Shown: positions 42,984 to 52,622 of the stretch, in pieces
Layout: the number at the start of each line of letters is the position of its first letter
Numbering within the stretch: position 1 is the first letter of the stretch
Assembly: GCA_030693515.1 (NCBI GenBank)
Contig: JAUYAK010000091.1
Coordinates: 1 to 64,000 of the forward strand
Length of the DNA: 64,000 nt
DNA from: Opitutaceae bacterium
GTDB taxonomy: Bacteria > Verrucomicrobiota > Verrucomicrobiia > Opitutales > Opitutaceae
Direction: 5' to 3'
Position numbers and translations under genes: made by a program
Notes under the pieces: generated by a model
What the model was told of the DNA's origin: nothing
Seen by the model: only the letters and a program-made list of their open reading frames with translations
Databases searched by the model: none

Positions 42984-44143
42984 GTGCACCCGCTCCCCGC
43001 GCCGCGTTCTTTTTCGGATCGGGCATCTCCCGGCTGTCGGGCGCTCCGTTCGTGGACGACATCACGGCGGCGCTGCTCAACGCGGCTTGGATGCCGGACA
43101 CGGCCGAGCGCTTCCATCCGCTGCCCGCGGCCGACGGCGCGACGTCGGTAGGGGTGGCGTTACGCGCGCAGGAATTCCTCCGCGCGGTGAAACGGCACAT
43201 CGATCCGCTCGTCGCGGAGCGCGAGAATCGCGCCGTCCACTACGAGGACTTGTATGCGGTCGCGCTGCAGATTTTTCAGGACGAGACGCGTGAGATCCCG
43301 AATCCGCTGATCGCGGAAGGCCTTGGGGCGATCAAAAAAGCCACCGCCGCGCTCCACGACGGACAGGACGGTCACGTCGCGGGCAACGCCTTTGCCTCAC
43401 TCGCGGATCGCGCCATCGATCTCATCCAGTGGGCGGTCTACTACGGATTGGCGGCGGCCAAGCGGCCGAAGGGCATGGACGTCATCAGTGACGTGGCGAG
43501 CGCGGTCGCGAACCTCGATATCTTCTCGCTCAATCATGACCGGCTGATCGAAGCGCAGCTGGCGGCGAAGGGCGTCGCGTTCACGGACGGATTCGGTGAA
43601 CAGCGCGACGGCTATCGGATTTTCAACAGCGCCTGGCGCCGCGACGTGCCGGCGGTGCGGCTGCTGAAACTCCATGGCTCGGTGAACTGGTATTTATGCC
43701 GGTTCAAGGACTGGGACCAGTTCGCGGCGTTCGATCGGGATGCGTGGCACTGCAAGGACGCTGATGGCAGCTGGCTCGATCCCTTGGACGTGAAGCCGAT
43801 GTTCCTGAGCGGCACGACCGTCAAGGAGCAGGCATACGGGGTCGGTCTCTTCGGCGACATCTTCACGGAGTTCAGGGATCTGCTGTCGCGGCATCGCACG
43901 CTGGTGTGCTGCGGCTACGGCTGGGGCGACAAGGGCATCAACATCCGGCTCAACCAATGGCTGCGGAACGCGCCGGAAAACAAGATCGTGATTCTGCACC
44001 ACGGGCCGTTGGAGGAGATCACGCGGCGGCGGTTCTGGGGGTTTCGGTGGGCCGATTACATAGCGGCGGGCAAAGTGCAGGTCGTCCCGAAATGGCTGAG
44101 CGAATGCCGGCTGGAGGACGTGGAGCCATTTTTCGACCGTTAA
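42980..44143 (+). CDS. SIR2-like NADase domain protein
   Basis: 387 residues. SIR2 hallmarks: FFFGSGISRLSGAP (residues 10-23, NAD-binding loop), SLNHDRLIE (N185, D187), LLKLHGSVNW (H232, catalytic-type His with GS), and CCGYGWGDKGIN in the C-terminal Rossmann part. Defence SIR2 proteins (Thoeris ThsA, DSR, SIR2-HerA) deplete NAD+ on phage infection, and this one probably does likewise. No C-terminal sensor domain is fused, so activation should come from a partner. It is coupled to the JAB gene by ATGA, and the protease gene starts 4 bp after its stop. Confidence 0.85.
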   Translation: MSAPAPRAAFFFGSGISRLSGAPFVDDITAALLNAAWMPDTAERFHPLPAADGATSVGVALRAQEFLRAVKRHIDPLVAERENRAVHYEDLYAVALQIFQDETREIPNPLIAEGLGAIKKATAALHDGQDGHVAGNAFASLADRAIDLIQWAVYYGLAAAKRPKGMDVISDVASAVANLDIFSLNHDRLIEAQLAAKGVAFTDGFGEQRDGYRIFNSAWRRDVPAVRLLKLHGSVNWYLCRFKDWDQFAAFDRDAWHCKDADGSWLDPLDVKPMFLSGTTVKEQAYGVGLFGDIFTEFRDLLSRHRTLVCCGYGWGDKGINIRLNQWLRNAPENKIVILHHGPLEEITRRRFWGFRWADYIAAGKVQVVPKWLSECRLEDVEPFFDR

Positions 44144-44147
44144 CACC

Positions 44148-45122
44148 ATGCCCAACTTTCCACTCAACCTCCCGCCATCGGCGTCCGGCCAGCTCCTTGA
44201 GGTCGGCGACTCGCTCGACTTGCGCCGCTCCGTGTTCCCGCTGGTGTTCTCGCGGCTGGACGCGACTTTCCTTTATCACGGCACGAGCTTTTGCACGGGC
44301 TACTCGGGTCGGAGCTGCACGGCGATGCACGTGATCAACGATGGCTGGGGACCGCGCGCCGAGGAAATGCGGGCGCAGGGCGCCTACGGCGCCATCGCGA
44401 TGACGGGAATCGTCTACGGCCACGTCACCCGAAACCTGTATCGTCCCTTCGTGCGCGGGAAATTTTTCCCCCAGCCTCCCGCACCGGACAGCTATTCCAC
44501 GGCTCGCGACGCGTCACGCGTCGGCCTCGACGTGGCGTGTCTGGAGTTCGAGTGGGAGCCGGAGGACCGTCCGGAGCCGTTGTGGGTGAGAACGGACGGA
44601 CGGGCCCGGTTGAAAAAGGGCGACACGGTGGTCGCCGTCGGATTTGACGAAGTGGAGGCGACCGAGCTGTCGCCCGGTGCGAATCTGGACTATCGGGATC
44701 GCCTGCGTGCGTGCCGGCTGCGGGTGGATGACCTCGTCGTTCGCGAACCCACCGGGATGGGCGGCGGGCCGATCATGATTCTCGATGCCAATGTGCCCGC
44801 CGGCTTCAGCGGTGGGCCGATCTTTGCCGAGGATGGGGCGGTGGTCGGACTCGTCTCCACCGGCAGTCAATTTGGCGGTTACGCCACGGCGGTTTGGCTT
44901 GAGCCTTATGACGCGGGGTTCGACCTTTTTCCCGAACAGAATCACTCCAACCCCGACTGGTTTGAGAGCTGGCGTTTGACCGGAGGCTCGAGGAACGAAG
45001 CCGAGGCCGTGTTCTGGATCAAGGCGGAGGCAGACCGGGAAATGGCCAAACGAGATCAGGCGACATTGGTGCGCGTTTGGCGCCCGCGGTTTGATCCCGA
45101 GTCTTGGGTGACCGCGAACTAG
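44148..45122 (+). CDS. Trypsin-like serine protease
   Basis: 324 residues without a signal peptide, so cytoplasmic. The chymotrypsin-fold triad can be traced: H61 in SCTAMHVI, D128 in GLDVACLEF, and S221 in GFSGGPIF. The C-terminal 80 residues are acidic and unassigned. Third gene of the JAB-SIR2-protease operon, 4 bp after SIR2. Cytoplasmic trypsin-like domains in bacterial immunity act as effectors or as proteases that activate a toxic partner; here it might cleave the SIR2 protein or a phage-induced target. This wiring is inferred. ATG 44148 is well placed for coupled translation. Confidence 0.8.
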   Translation: MPNFPLNLPPSASGQLLEVGDSLDLRRSVFPLVFSRLDATFLYHGTSFCTGYSGRSCTAMHVINDGWGPRAEEMRAQGAYGAIAMTGIVYGHVTRNLYRPFVRGKFFPQPPAPDSYSTARDASRVGLDVACLEFEWEPEDRPEPLWVRTDGRARLKKGDTVVAVGFDEVEATELSPGANLDYRDRLRACRLRVDDLVVREPTGMGGGPIMILDANVPAGFSGGPIFAEDGAVVGLVSTGSQFGGYATAVWLEPYDAGFDLFPEQNHSNPDWFESWRLTGGSRNEAEAVFWIKAEADREMAKRDQATLVRVWRPRFDPESWVTAN

Positions 45123-45242
45123 GTAGTGCCACACTCAAATGGTCGGCTCGGTCCTATACATTGGCGCCGGACCATCAGGCCGTTTCAAAAATTGTAGACA
45201 CCGTCGGCAGATGAGGAGCAGCTGACTGAAAATGCCGTGTCC

Positions 45243-46103
45243 TTATTGCCGCGGCGCCTGAACGGGATCGCAGTCACTGACGGTGAGAAGGAACTCGTCG
45301 GGGTGAATGCACGCCTGCCGGACTCGAGCCTGGCTCAGCGCGCCTTGACGGCAGGCCGCAACTATCCGGGCTCTCGTCTCGGCCAGACAGTTGATTCCGA
45401 GAGTGATGGTGCGAACCGCCCTCAGCGGGAAGGCGACCAACGAATGCGTGTTCGACGCCTCCAGTCCCGGCGTGCCGGCAAATCGGATTAGGCGGTATTC
45501 TTTCTCATAAGCCCAATGGGGTGACTTCGTGAAAACAAACTCGCGTCGCGGTTGAGCGTTGCCCGCAACATCGAAGTCCCAGCCGGGTCTCGCCTGCATG
45601 TATTGCACCGGACCCGCATCGTGGGGCTGGCCCGTGACGGGCAGATGATCAGTGAACCACGGGTCGGTGTCGTCAAATTCGACGGCAAACCCGCTGTGGT
45701 TTTTGGTGTAGTGACCCCACATGAGGAATGCGTCCGCTGACTCGGGCGGCACTTGCGCGAGACAGAGAATTCGGAGCGGCAGCCGCGCGGCGGTGAGCTG
45801 GTCACGCGCGATTGCCTTCAGGTCGGGCATGCGGAGCGAATAACGCTCACGATGAATCTTGCGCGTCTCCGCCTCCAATTCCGCGGCGCTGAGGTGTCGG
45901 TAGCGGAGCCGGACAGCAGAATCAGCTAACATTTCCGACACGCAGTGATCCTCGTTTTGCCGCTGCCACCGCGGATCTTCGATCAGCCGGGAGTCAGAGA
46001 GGCACTCGAATGGATCGTTAAACTCGTTCGCCGGGGTGAAACGAAGCAGGCCGCGCTCGATGACGTCGACTCGTTCCGGCGGAAAGTATTTGAAGAATGG
46101 CAT
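45243..46103 (-). CDS. DUF2971 family protein
   Basis: 286 residues with the DUF2971 pattern: N-terminal FFKYFPPERVDVIERGLLRFTPANEFNDPFEC, central FLMWGHYTKNHSGFAVEFD, and KSPHWAYEKEYRLIRF near residue 205. The family is widespread in bacterial mobile and defence regions; its biochemical function is unknown. It is transcribed leftward, converging with the JAB-SIR2-protease operon with a 120-bp gap, and is probably an independent unit near the right edge of the island. ATG 46101-46103 starts exactly at the conserved N-terminus. Confidence 0.85.
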   Translation of the reverse strand: MPFFKYFPPERVDVIERGLLRFTPANEFNDPFECLSDSRLIEDPRWQRQNEDHCVSEMLADSAVRLRYRHLSAAELEAETRKIHRERYSLRMPDLKAIARDQLTAARLPLRILCLAQVPPESADAFLMWGHYTKNHSGFAVEFDDTDPWFTDHLPVTGQPHDAGPVQYMQARPGWDFDVAGNAQPRREFVFTKSPHWAYEKEYRLIRFAGTPGLEASNTHSLVAFPLRAVRTITLGINCLAETRARIVAACRQGALSQARVRQACIHPDEFLLTVSDCDPVQAPRQ

Positions 46104-46376
46104 GAATTGGATAGCGGACTACGCGCGAAGCCCTGTTCTTCCAATGATTTTCCCCGAGGCGAGTCCGGCGTCTTCCGCCGCACATCTTCAAAAGTCGGCT
46201 GAGGTAGCCTCGGCGGTCCAACCTCACCATGACAAAAAACATGACAGTGCATGACGCCATGCATGACAGTTTACTTCGATTACGTTCTTGAACGTTCAAT
46301 ACGCTCCAACTACTGTATGAATGGAACTGAAACACGACCACGTGTTTGCGAACTCCGCTGAAATAAGTAGCTCAGG

Positions 46377-46916
46377 TCAAAGATGAGCCATGACCGTAGC
46401 CGGCGCGCCGCGTGCGGCATGACGACTTGGCGTCTGTGGTTTCATTTCGAAAATTCGTGAGGTAGCACGCGGCGTGACGGCAATGGTCGTTGCTGGTGCC
46501 TCGTTGGGCCGTTTTGCGAGCACGAGAATCATCTTCGCACGGTCTCGAATGACGCGCACTGAATCACCATAGAGCTTCCGCAAAGCTTGTTCGATTTCAG
46601 GCTGCAACTTCTTGAAGTCATCGCCACCGACTCCAGCGGAGCGAAACGCGAGGTCCACAATCACTTCATCATTGTGACGACGAGCTCCGAGATAGGTGTA
46701 GGAAAGATCGCCTTTGAGGAAGTAAACCAGAGTTCTTGGTGCGTGAGACTCCAAAGTCTTATCGCTCATTTGATGGCCGCCCGCGATTACACGAAGCGCT
46801 CCAATAAGGTCACGCTCGCGATCGGCGGGAACGATAAACTGGATGTGATTCACCGTCTGGCAACCCAGAGCGCAGAGTATCAATCCAACCATCAAAACCA
46901 TTCGTGCGGCATTCAT
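46377..46916 (-). CDS. Putative lipoprotein
   Basis: 179 residues from ATG 46914-46916 (MNAARMVLMVGLILCALGCQTV). The N-terminus is a lipoprotein signal peptide: short basic start, hydrophobic core and an ALGC lipobox with Cys at about residue 19. A purine-rich AAAAGAAGA precedes this ATG, favouring it over TTG 46931. The mature part includes a segment on conversion of a basic, beta-rich domain (LVYFLKGDLSYTYLG) and an extended C-terminus. No known family recognised. It is the first gene beyond the defence-like cargo and may be chromosomal. Confidence 0.65.
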   Translation of the reverse strand: MNAARMVLMVGLILCALGCQTVNHIQFIVPADRERDLIGALRVIAGGHQMSDKTLESHAPRTLVYFLKGDLSYTYLGARRHNDEVIVDLAFRSAGVGGDDFKKLQPEIEQALRKLYGDSVRVIRDRAKMILVLAKRPNEAPATTIAVTPRATSRIFEMKPQTPSRHAARGAPATVMAHL

Positions 46917-47187
46917 TCTTCTTTTGCCCAACAGTGTTATTCAGCTTCAGCGCAAAGCCTAAGTTGAACTCGGTTCATTTGCTGGAATGGGAGCGCTAAG
47001 TGCCTCGATTTCAACCGCCGAATGGCGGGCTTGGGTTTTTGCGGGTTGCGCGGGACTCCGGCAAAAGCCGAAGTTGGCGCGGTCCCCGCCGCCGTCATGA
47101 CCATCGAGTCGGTCTCATTTCCGGATTGGAAAATCGTGCTGGCGCAGGCGCCCCTGGAGGAAGCGGCCAAGGCGGATTCCGTTGTAG

Positions 47188-47206
47188 GCCCGCCCGGTGG
47201 GCGGGC
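47188..47206. terminator. GC hairpin downstream of the sulfatase gene
   Basis: GCCCGCCC-GGT-GGGCGGGC, a perfect 8-bp stem, lies 18 bp beyond the sulfatase stop on the minus strand. There is no T-tract, so it is a possible factor-independent stop or mRNA 3'-end stabiliser. A similar G/C hairpin follows the MFS gene at the same distance. Confidence 0.45.
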
Positions 47207-47224
47207 AACCCGGCCTCCGCCGCA

Positions 47225-49138
47225 TCACTTGGCCGCTTTGCGTTTCCCGCGCTTGGTTTCGGCGGCGGTGTCGGCGGAGGCGGCGGGAGCGCCGAGCCGG
47301 GCACGGAGGTCGCCGAGGATGCGGGGGATGTAGGCGGCGTAACGGCTATCCGGCGACGGGCCGGTGGCGGGGAGGGCGAGGATGGCGTCGCGGACGGGGG
47401 TGACCTTCGGGCCGAGGGCGTCGAGCGCGTGCAGCGCAGCGAGCGCGGTGAAGACGTCGTGCCGGCCCCAGTGGGCGAGGGCGGCGAGCACCGGGAGCGC
47501 GGTCGCGAGGTCGGCGGGTTCGCCGAATTGGGCGAGCGCTTCGGCGGCGGCGATGCGGACGTAGGGCGAGGCGTCGGCGAGGGCGGCGGCGAGGGCGTGG
47601 TGCGCGGCGGCCACGGCCGGGCGACCGCGCATGTGCAGCCCCAGCGCGCCCCAGTAGCGGACGGCGCTGTCGGAATCGGCGAGGAGCTGGGTCAACGCGG
47701 GGGCGGCGTCGGGCTTCAGCGAGGAGGCGAGCTCGGCGGCGGCGAAGACGCGCTCGAAGGGATACTGCGCGTCGTCGTGGCCGAAGTCGTAGGGGGCCTG
47801 CGCGCCGGCGCGCGTGAGGCGCTCGCCCTCGGGGATGAAGCCGAGGTCGCGGATGCGGCGCGAGTGGGCCTGCTGGGCGTCGCGGAGTCGCGCGAGGATG
47901 GCCTGGTGCGCGGGCGAGGCGGCGAGGTTGTTCACCTCGTCGCGGTCGTTCTGGAGATCGTAGAGTTCCTCGGGGGCCTTGGGCGTCTGCCAGAAGAGGC
48001 GCTGCGCGGCGTTGAGTTTCCCTTCGTCGTAGAGTTTGCGCCAGACGGCGGTCGTCGGCGTCTTGAACTGGGTGTCCACGTGCTGGCCCTGGGAGAGGTG
48101 GGGCAGGTAATTGCGGAGATAGACGTAGCGGCCATCGGTCACGCTGCGCACGAGGTCGTAGCGCTCGTCCATGCGGCCGCGGAAGCCGTGGACGTAGGGT
48201 GGGGCGGGGGCGATGAATTTCCCGAGGAAGGCGTGGCCCTGCATCCACGCGGGGGGCTTGATCCCGGCGAGGCTGCACATGGTCGGCGCGAAATCGGCGA
48301 AGCTCACGAGGCGGTCGGTGGTGCCGCCGGCGCGATAATCGGCGGGGCGGAGGTCCTTGAATTTTTCCGGGATGTGGACGAGGAGCGGCACGTGGAGGCC
48401 CGAGTTGGAGGGCCAGCGTTTGCTGCGGGGCATGCCGGAGCCGTGATCGGCCCAGTAGAAAACGATGGTGTCGTCGGCTAGCCCGTCGGCGGCGAGCTGG
48501 GCGAGGACGGCGCCGGCGTCGCGGTCGGCCGCGGTGACGCTGTCGTAGTAGAGCGCCCAGTCGCGGCGGACCTCCGGGGTGTCGGGGTGGTAGGCGGGGA
48601 CGCGGACCTTGGCCGGATCGTGGACGGGCGTCGCGCCCGGCTTCACGGTCTGGCTCTCGTGGCTCTTGGTGGAGTTGAAGACGGCGAAGAACGGTTTGCC
48701 GGCGGGGCGATTTTTCCAGTGCGCGCGGTTGGACGATTCGTCCCAGACGGCGGGCGTTTTCGGGAGGTTGTAGTCCTCCTTCACGTTGTTGGCGTTGAAG
48801 TAGCCGGCCTCGCGGAGGAGCTGCGGGAACATTTTCTGGCCGGCCGGATAGGCGACCATGCTGCGCATGTGGTCGCCGCCGGAAGACGGGCCGTGGAGGC
48901 CGGAGATGATGGTGGTGCGCGCGGGGGCGCAGACCGGCGCGGCGGCCCACGCGCGCGTGTAGCGCAGGGCGCGCGTGGCAAACTGGTCGACGTGGGGCGT
49001 GGTCGCGAAGGTGTCGCCATAACAACCCAGGTGCGGGCCGTGGTCCTCGCTGGAGATCCACAGGATGTTGGGCGAGGCGGCGGCCGCGGTGAGGGGGAGA
49101 AGGAGAGCGAGGCCGAGGGGAAGAAGGCGGAGGTGCAT
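47225..49138 (-). CDS. Secreted sulfatase with C-terminal HEAT-like repeats
   Basis: 637 residues from ATG 49136-49138, starting with a clear signal peptide (MHLRLLPLGLALLLPLTAAAASP). The alkaline-phosphatase-superfamily core begins NILWISSEDHGPHLGCYG (metal Asp) and carries the formylglycine motif C-x-P-x-R as APVCAPARTTIISG near residue 72, with WADHGSGMPRSKRW as the second metal-binding region. After about residue 440 come Ala/Leu-rich HEAT-like repeats and a Lys-rich tail. It would remove sulfate esters from polysaccharides in the periplasm and needs a formylglycine-generating enzyme encoded elsewhere. The frame open to 49666 is antisense to the next gene and rejected. Confidence 0.9.
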   Translation of the reverse strand: MHLRLLPLGLALLLPLTAAAASPNILWISSEDHGPHLGCYGDTFATTPHVDQFATRALRYTRAWAAAPVCAPARTTIISGLHGPSSGGDHMRSMVAYPAGQKMFPQLLREAGYFNANNVKEDYNLPKTPAVWDESSNRAHWKNRPAGKPFFAVFNSTKSHESQTVKPGATPVHDPAKVRVPAYHPDTPEVRRDWALYYDSVTAADRDAGAVLAQLAADGLADDTIVFYWADHGSGMPRSKRWPSNSGLHVPLLVHIPEKFKDLRPADYRAGGTTDRLVSFADFAPTMCSLAGIKPPAWMQGHAFLGKFIAPAPPYVHGFRGRMDERYDLVRSVTDGRYVYLRNYLPHLSQGQHVDTQFKTPTTAVWRKLYDEGKLNAAQRLFWQTPKAPEELYDLQNDRDEVNNLAASPAHQAILARLRDAQQAHSRRIRDLGFIPEGERLTRAGAQAPYDFGHDDAQYPFERVFAAAELASSLKPDAAPALTQLLADSDSAVRYWGALGLHMRGRPAVAAAHHALAAALADASPYVRIAAAEALAQFGEPADLATALPVLAALAHWGRHDVFTALAALHALDALGPKVTPVRDAILALPATGPSPDSRYAAYIPRILGDLRARLGAPAASADTAAETKRGKRKAAK

Positions 49139-49342
49139 GAAAGCGGGAAGCAAAGTGGAATCAGAAGCGCCCGCGGACGCCAAGGCCCGCGTGCCGGCGG
49201 AGTTCCCGAAGGAGACGAAATTGTGGCGGTGAGCGATGCGGAAATCTTGACCCGAGGGCATTTCAATCTCCGGTGTGCAGGGGCGCGCACCTGCGGCCCG
49301 TTTCCCATTTCCCCTCGTCCTGCCTCGAACCCGCTCCTCGCC

Positions 49343-50686
49343 ATGAAACGTCTCCTGCTTTCGTTCACGCTCCTCCTTTCCGCCGCCGCGCTTCACGCCG
49401 AAAACTGGTCCAACTGGCGCGGGCCCGCGCACAACGGCTCCAGCTCGGAGAAAAACCTGCCGGCGAGCTTCACCAAGACGGAGGGCGTGAAATGGGCGGT
49501 CGAGCTGCCCGGCGCTTCGGCCGCGACGCCGGTGATCTGGGGCGACCGCGTGTTTGCCACCGCGGCCGATGCCAAGAACGGCCAGCAGGCCGCGCTCTGC
49601 CTTGACCGCCGCACGGGAAAACAGCTCTGGCGCGCCGACATCAGCGAGTTCACGACCGACGGCCAATACTCCAACTCGTGCTCCCCCTCGCCGGTGACCG
49701 ACGGCAAAGTCGTGGTGTTTTTCTTCGGCACGGGGGATCTCGTCGCCTTCGACGTGGCGGGGAAAAAACTCTGGGCGCGGAACCTCGGGCCGTTCGCGTT
49801 TCAGTGGACGTTTTCAACCAGCCCGCTGCTGCACGACGGCCGGCTGATCATGCAGGTGCTCCAGCGCGATGTCGCCGTGCGCGGCCGTGGCAAGCCCACC
49901 GGCAACGAGTCCTTCCTCCTCGCGATCGATCCTGCCACGGGGAAAGACCTGTGGCGGCACGTGCGCCCGTCCGACGCCGTGGCGGAATCGCGCGAGGCGT
50001 TCAGCACGCCGCTGCCCTTTGAGCACAACGGCCGCAAGGAACTCGTCGTCGTCGGCGGCGATGCCATCTCCGGCCACGATCCGGCCAACGGTCGCGAACT
50101 CTGGCGCTGGGGCACCTGGAACCCGACCCGGATCGGCCACTGGCGCCTCGTGCCCTCGCCGGCCACCGACGGCAACGTGATCCTCGCCTGCGGCCCGAAG
50201 AACGCGCCTGTCTATGCCGTGAAGGCCGGCGGCAGCGGTGGGCTCACGCACAAGGCCCTCGCCTGGCAGAGCCACGTGCAACCCACGGAGGACACCGCCG
50301 AGGCCGCGCCCACGAAAAACGAACGCGACCTCACGGCCGATGTCCCGACGCCGCTCCTCTACGAGGGGAAATTCTACATCCTGAACGGCACGAAGAAAAA
50401 ACTCTACTGCATCAACCCCGCCGACGGCGCGGTCGTGTGGAGCGGCGATCTCGGCGGCCGGTCCGTCTTCCAAGCCTCGCCCACCGCGGCCGACGGCAAG
50501 ATCTACGTGATGAACTTCGATGCCGAGGTGTTCGTGATCCAGGCGGGCGGCGCGGAGTTCAAGCTGCTCCACCAAGCGAGCTTCAAGGATGCCGGCGACG
50601 ACACCCGCCACCGCTCCAGCATCGCAATTTCTCAGGGCAACCTCTTCGTCCGCACGGGCACGAAGCTGTTTTGCCTGGGGAAGTGA
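49343..50686 (+). CDS. Secreted PQQ-like beta-propeller protein
   Basis: 447 residues from ATG 49343 with signal peptide MKRLLLSFTLLLSAAALHAE. The mature protein opens WSNWRGPAHNGSS, the usual beginning of Verrucomicrobia/Planctomycetes PQQ-binding-like beta-propellers, and shows repeated blade motifs (LDRRTGKQLWRADI, IDPATGKDLWRH, HDPANGRELWRWG, INPADGAVVWSG). No dehydrogenase-specific residues are evident, so it may be a scaffold rather than a quinoprotein enzyme. It is divergent from the sulfatase gene across 204 bp. The open frame extending upstream to 48587 lies antisense to the sulfatase and is ignored. Confidence 0.88.
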   Translation: MKRLLLSFTLLLSAAALHAENWSNWRGPAHNGSSSEKNLPASFTKTEGVKWAVELPGASAATPVIWGDRVFATAADAKNGQQAALCLDRRTGKQLWRADISEFTTDGQYSNSCSPSPVTDGKVVVFFFGTGDLVAFDVAGKKLWARNLGPFAFQWTFSTSPLLHDGRLIMQVLQRDVAVRGRGKPTGNESFLLAIDPATGKDLWRHVRPSDAVAESREAFSTPLPFEHNGRKELVVVGGDAISGHDPANGRELWRWGTWNPTRIGHWRLVPSPATDGNVILACGPKNAPVYAVKAGGSGGLTHKALAWQSHVQPTEDTAEAAPTKNERDLTADVPTPLLYEGKFYILNGTKKKLYCINPADGAVVWSGDLGGRSVFQASPTAADGKIYVMNFDAEVFVIQAGGAEFKLLHQASFKDAGDDTRHRSSIAISQGNLFVRTGTKLFCLGK

Positions 50687-50719
50687 CCGCGCGGCGGAGT
50701 GGCGGCGGCGGTTGCAGGC

Positions 50720-52596
50720 TTACTGCCCCGAAAGCCTGACCTCCAGCCGACCTTTGCCACCCGACCACGCAGCCGGCGGAACGGTGACCTCGATGCGCTT
50801 CAGGCGCTCGATCGGCTTGTCGAGTTTCAGCGGCGGAGGATCGAGGGAGACCACGGTGACCGGCAGTCCTTGCGGGGCACGGAACGAAAGTCGCAGTTCT
50901 TTGCCGCCTTGGCGCAGCCGCACGCCATCCTTCTCGGGCAAGACGTCCGCGACTGTGATCAGCTGCCACACGATTTCCCGGGTGCGCTCGTTCGCCTCAA
51001 ACTCGTCTTCAATCCGAATCGCCTGCGGGCCTTCGACCACGAAGCGGCGCTGCCACGACTTGACCTCGCCATTGAGCGCCGCGGAAAGGTCGATGGTGGC
51101 CGATGGTTGGTCACCGCTGGTCAATTCGCTGATGGGCGCCGGGGCCGTGACTTTGAAGCGGGCCTGATTGACCAGCACAGTGCTGTGGCCGCGGTTGCTC
51201 TTGGTCAGGAGCGACCAGCGCTCGCTCTGCTGGGAGTAGTCGGAAAGCGGAAAGCCAATTTTGTTGAGCGGCTCATAGTCCTGGTTGCCTGGATCGACCA
51301 CCCAACGCACGCCGTTGAGTTCGAAAACAAAGGTGCCGGCGTCCATGTTGCCGTGGCTGATCTGGGCCGAGCCGCCTTTGACCGCGAGGTAGAGCTGATT
51401 GGCGTCGGCATTGGCGCTGCGGAAACCGCGACGGGATTGGTGCCCCGGCCACGCCACGCCAGCGGCAGTGCGCTGCGTTTCTTTTCGGTGAATTGGCTCA
51501 ACCACACGAGGCCCGGCCCGGCCAGCCGCTCCGCGTGGGAGGGGTTTTCGAAAAATGCCCGATCGAGGTAGAGGCTGTCGCCGGTCTGGGCGGCAAACCA
51601 CGCGAGCAGCACCGAAGTCTCGCCATCGGTCCGGCCGTCCGAATCGGCGAAGTTGAAACACTCGCCGGACGGAGCGTTCATGTGCAGGCGGAAGTTCGCG
51701 CTTTCCATGAAGCCCGGGCTGCGGGCGATGCCGAAATCGCGGCCGAGAGCCGTCTGCAGCACATTGGCGGCGAGCACGGAGAAGCTGGTGCCGAAGCGCC
51801 AGTAGCTCGGGCCTTCGGGATGCGCGCCGTCCGGCGCATATTCCTTCAGGGAGTTCGGCAGATATTCGAGCGCCCGGGAAATCGTTTTGGCTGCCAGCTC
51901 GGGCTCGATTTCCGCGACGGCCAGCGCCGCGGCCACCATGCCGCCGTGGCACACGGAGTTCCAGTTGTTGTTACCCCGGATCCATTGCATGCGTTCGCCG
52001 GCTTCGTTGTAGCTCGGGCGAAGGCCTTTCTCGATGAGCGCGGTCTTGGCCAGCGCGACGGTCTCGGCGGAAAGCGCTTCCCCGGTCCAGTCGAGGGTGA
52101 GCGCGACGGCGAGCGACATCTGGGAAACATCGAGGAAGTGCTGGGGATTCCAGTCGGGAAAGGCGCACACGGCGCGCAGCTCGGCGTCGAGGCGGCGCAA
52201 CACCGCAGGGTCGCGCTCCAACCGATGGACCATCGCGAGGATGCCGAGCGTCTTCATCATGCTGAACGCCGTCGGCATCCGAAATCCGACGAGCCGGTGC
52301 TGCGCCAGCGGCTGGCGCATGATTTCCGCGGCGTCGGTTTGCAGGTAGCGCCAATAGCGCTGCACCAGCGGATCCGATCCGAGTTTGAGCCGCAGCTCCT
52401 TCTCGATCTCTGCCGTCAGGATCAGGCGCGGGGTGGTTTTTCGCAGATGCTCCCGGAGGTAGGCCGCGCTGATCGGGTTCTCGAGTTTCGTGATCGGCTG
52501 ACGCGCAGCGGCCGCGCCGGGCGGGGTCTGGCCCGCAGCCGGGACGGTTCCGAGGATCACACCCAGTCCGGAAAGCAGGAGAAGGAGCGATTTCAT
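50720..52596 (-). pseudogene. Frameshifted heparinase II/III-type polysaccharide lyase
   Basis: Two overlapping leftward frames together make one protein of about 625 residues. The upstream part (52596 to about 51425) has a signal peptide (MKSLLLLLSGLGVILGTVPAAG), NNNWNSVCHGGMVAAALA and PDGAHPEGPSYWRFG, the heparinase helical domain. The downstream part (about 51430 to 50720) supplies AQISHGNMDAGTFVFELNG and VVDPGNQDY, the family's His-containing beta domain. The frame changes at about 51421-51430 (GCGGTTTCC on the minus strand), where one extra base would restore continuity. It is either a true inactivating mutation or a sequencing error. It lies 26 bp after the TonB receptor gene, so it belongs to that uptake operon. 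Confidence 0.82.
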
Positions 52597-52622
52597 GCGA
52601 GGTTCGCCCGGTGGGGGATCGA

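Noticed and set aside
45237..45491. An 84-codon rightward frame after the protease gene
   Set aside because: Antisense to the DUF2971 gene, whose conserved segments are clear.
48587..49342. Upstream in-frame extension of the PQQ-propeller gene
   Set aside because: It lies antisense to the sulfatase and places residues before an obvious signal peptide at ATG 49343.
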